Assembly (NCBI RefSeq): GCF_947501225.1
Contig: NZ_CANMUW010000011.1
Location: forward strand, 98,798-162,797
DNA length: 64,000 nucleotides
From: an uncultured Shewanella sp.
GTDB taxonomy: Bacteria; Pseudomonadota; Gammaproteobacteria; Enterobacterales; Shewanellaceae
Reading direction: 5' to 3'
Below the pieces are notes generated by a model, which searched no databases, was not told where the DNA came from, and was given only the letters and a program-made list of their open reading frames with translations. Numbering within the stretch: the stretch's first letter is position 1; every line of letters starts with the position of its first letter. Positions 63,306-64,000 of this stretch are shown piece after piece. The translations under genes and the position numbers were made by a program.

Positions 63306-63872
63306 TTGGAAGCTTTACTCGCATCAACACTCACCGTCGCAGTTGCCGAAATCGGTGATAAAACTCAACTACTTGCTCTCATACTCGCCGCCAGATTCAG
63401 TCACCTCAGAGGGGGAAAAACGGCTATCATTCTCGGCATATTTCTCTCTACGTTAGTCAACCACTTTGCTTCGGCCTGGTTTGGCCAATGGGCCATAGGT
63501 CTGATAAGTCCTGAATTTGCCAGATACCTGATTGCGGGGTCATTTTTTGCCATAGCACTCTGGGTTCTGGTTCCCGATAAGATGGATGAGGAGCAGAGTC
63601 GTTTCTACAGGATGGGCCCCTTCATCGCGACCTTTATCCTGTTCTTTATTGCCGAGATGGGGGACAAGACGCAGATAGCAACCGTAGTGCTGGCAGCAAA
63701 ATATGATGCTCTCGCCATGGTCGTTATGGGGACTACATTAGGCATGTTGATTGCCAATGTGCCTGTGGTCATTGCCGGTCATTTCAGTGCGGAAAAACTG
63801 CCTATGACCCTGATCCACAGAGGTTGTGCGCTGCTGTTTGCACTGCTGGGTGTGGTTACACTGATATTTTAA
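63306..63872 (+). CDS. mneA: Mn2+ exporter, UPF0016/TMEM165-GDT1 family
   Basis: 188 residues, six membrane helices. It has the two family motifs E-x-G-D-K-T-Q, at AEIGDKTQ (about 15) and AEMGDKTQ (about 120), which bind the cation, with the repeated helix pair layout. The Vibrio MneA homologue exports Mn2+. Start TTG 63306, preceded by AAGAAGGA, gives the conserved N-terminus MEALLASTLTVAVAEIG; the longer open frame reaches into the riboswitch and is not used. A yybP-ykoY riboswitch upstream fixes the function. Confidence 0.92.
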   Translation: MEALLASTLTVAVAEIGDKTQLLALILAARFSHLRGGKTAIILGIFLSTLVNHFASAWFGQWAIGLISPEFARYLIAGSFFAIALWVLVPDKMDEEQSRFYRMGPFIATFILFFIAEMGDKTQIATVVLAAKYDALAMVVMGTTLGMLIANVPVVIAGHFSAEKLPMTLIHRGCALLFALLGVVTLIF

Positions 63873-63880
63873 GTTACGAG

Positions 63881-64000
63881 TTTTAAGTTTTAAGTTTTAA
63901 GAAAATAGCTAACAGAACTTACCGCTTATAGCTTATAGCTTATAGCTTATAGCTTATAGCTTATAGCTTATAGCTTATAGCTTATAGCTTATAGCTTATA
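63881..64000. repeat. Heptamer tandem repeats at the right edge
   Basis: First a short GTTTTAA array (three copies, 63881-63901), then 11 perfect copies of GCTTATA from 63924 to the last base, with the array continuing out of the window. Unit length and GCTYRTA pattern match the array at 55295-55364. Confidence 0.9.

Overview
The window reads as chromosome of a marine gammaproteobacterium, almost certainly Shewanella. The support is the run dksA-gluQ-pcnB-folK-panB-panC, the lldEFG lactate oxidase genes, several Shewanella-type conserved families (DUF3581, DUF3087, DUF4144, DUF134) and Shewanella-style intergenic repeats. The species cannot be fixed by eye. I see no rRNA, tRNA, CRISPR array, prophage or intact insertion sequence.

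Layout. 1-2062: 5' part of a large SMC-like ATPase (DUF3584) running off the left edge. 2.4-4.3 kb: Na+/alanine-glycine symporter behind a glycine riboswitch, with an in-frame duplicated tail after its stop codon. 4.8-5.5 kb: DUF3581 protein. 5.7-11.0 kb: iron-uptake locus (TonB receptor and porin, each behind a Fur box, then a periplasmic FMN-binding protein and a PepSY membrane protein). 11.4-20.8 kb: housekeeping genes mrcB, hrpB, thpR, pepB, sfsA and dksA, with a MITE against the 5' end of hrpB. 21-26 kb: gluQ, pcnB (AUU start), folK, panB, panC. 26.2-27.7 kb: three small uncharacterised genes. 27.7-32.3 kb, minus strand: yadGH-type ABC exporter, hpt, ubiX, mpl. 32.9-34.0 kb: DUF134/NifX-like pair behind a perfect 24-bp palindrome. 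34.1-35.8 kb: tnaA with its tnaC leader. 36-42 kb: small membrane protein, SIMPL protein, CPA1 antiporter, orphan solute-binding protein and LysR regulator. 42.0-44.8 kb: lldEFG. 45.1-47.8 kb: WD40 lipoprotein, an unusual lgt, a GNAT acetyltransferase. 48.1-52.8 kb: gabT, gabD, a divergent LysR gene and another orphan solute-binding protein. 52.9-57.3 kb: DUF3087, a MetJ-box-controlled NhaC-family transporter (probable metT), a DUF998 protein and an RluF-like pseudouridine synthase. 57.6-58.7 kb: small AT-richer island with two cassette-like genes and attC-like sites. 59-64 kb: S46 dipeptidyl peptidase, aromatic amino-acid transporter, and a Mn2+ exporter behind a yybP-ykoY riboswitch; the window ends inside a 7-bp tandem repeat.

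How the parts work together: much of the accessory content is small-molecule sensing by RNA, peptide or operator. Glycine, manganese, tryptophan (nascent TnaC), iron (Fur), methionine/SAM (MetJ) and probably IF3/initiation stringency (AUU start of pcnB) each have a readable control element. The least explained segments are the MreB-subdomain-like cassette gene with its neighbour, and the DUF134/Cys-rich NifX operon with its palindromic operator.
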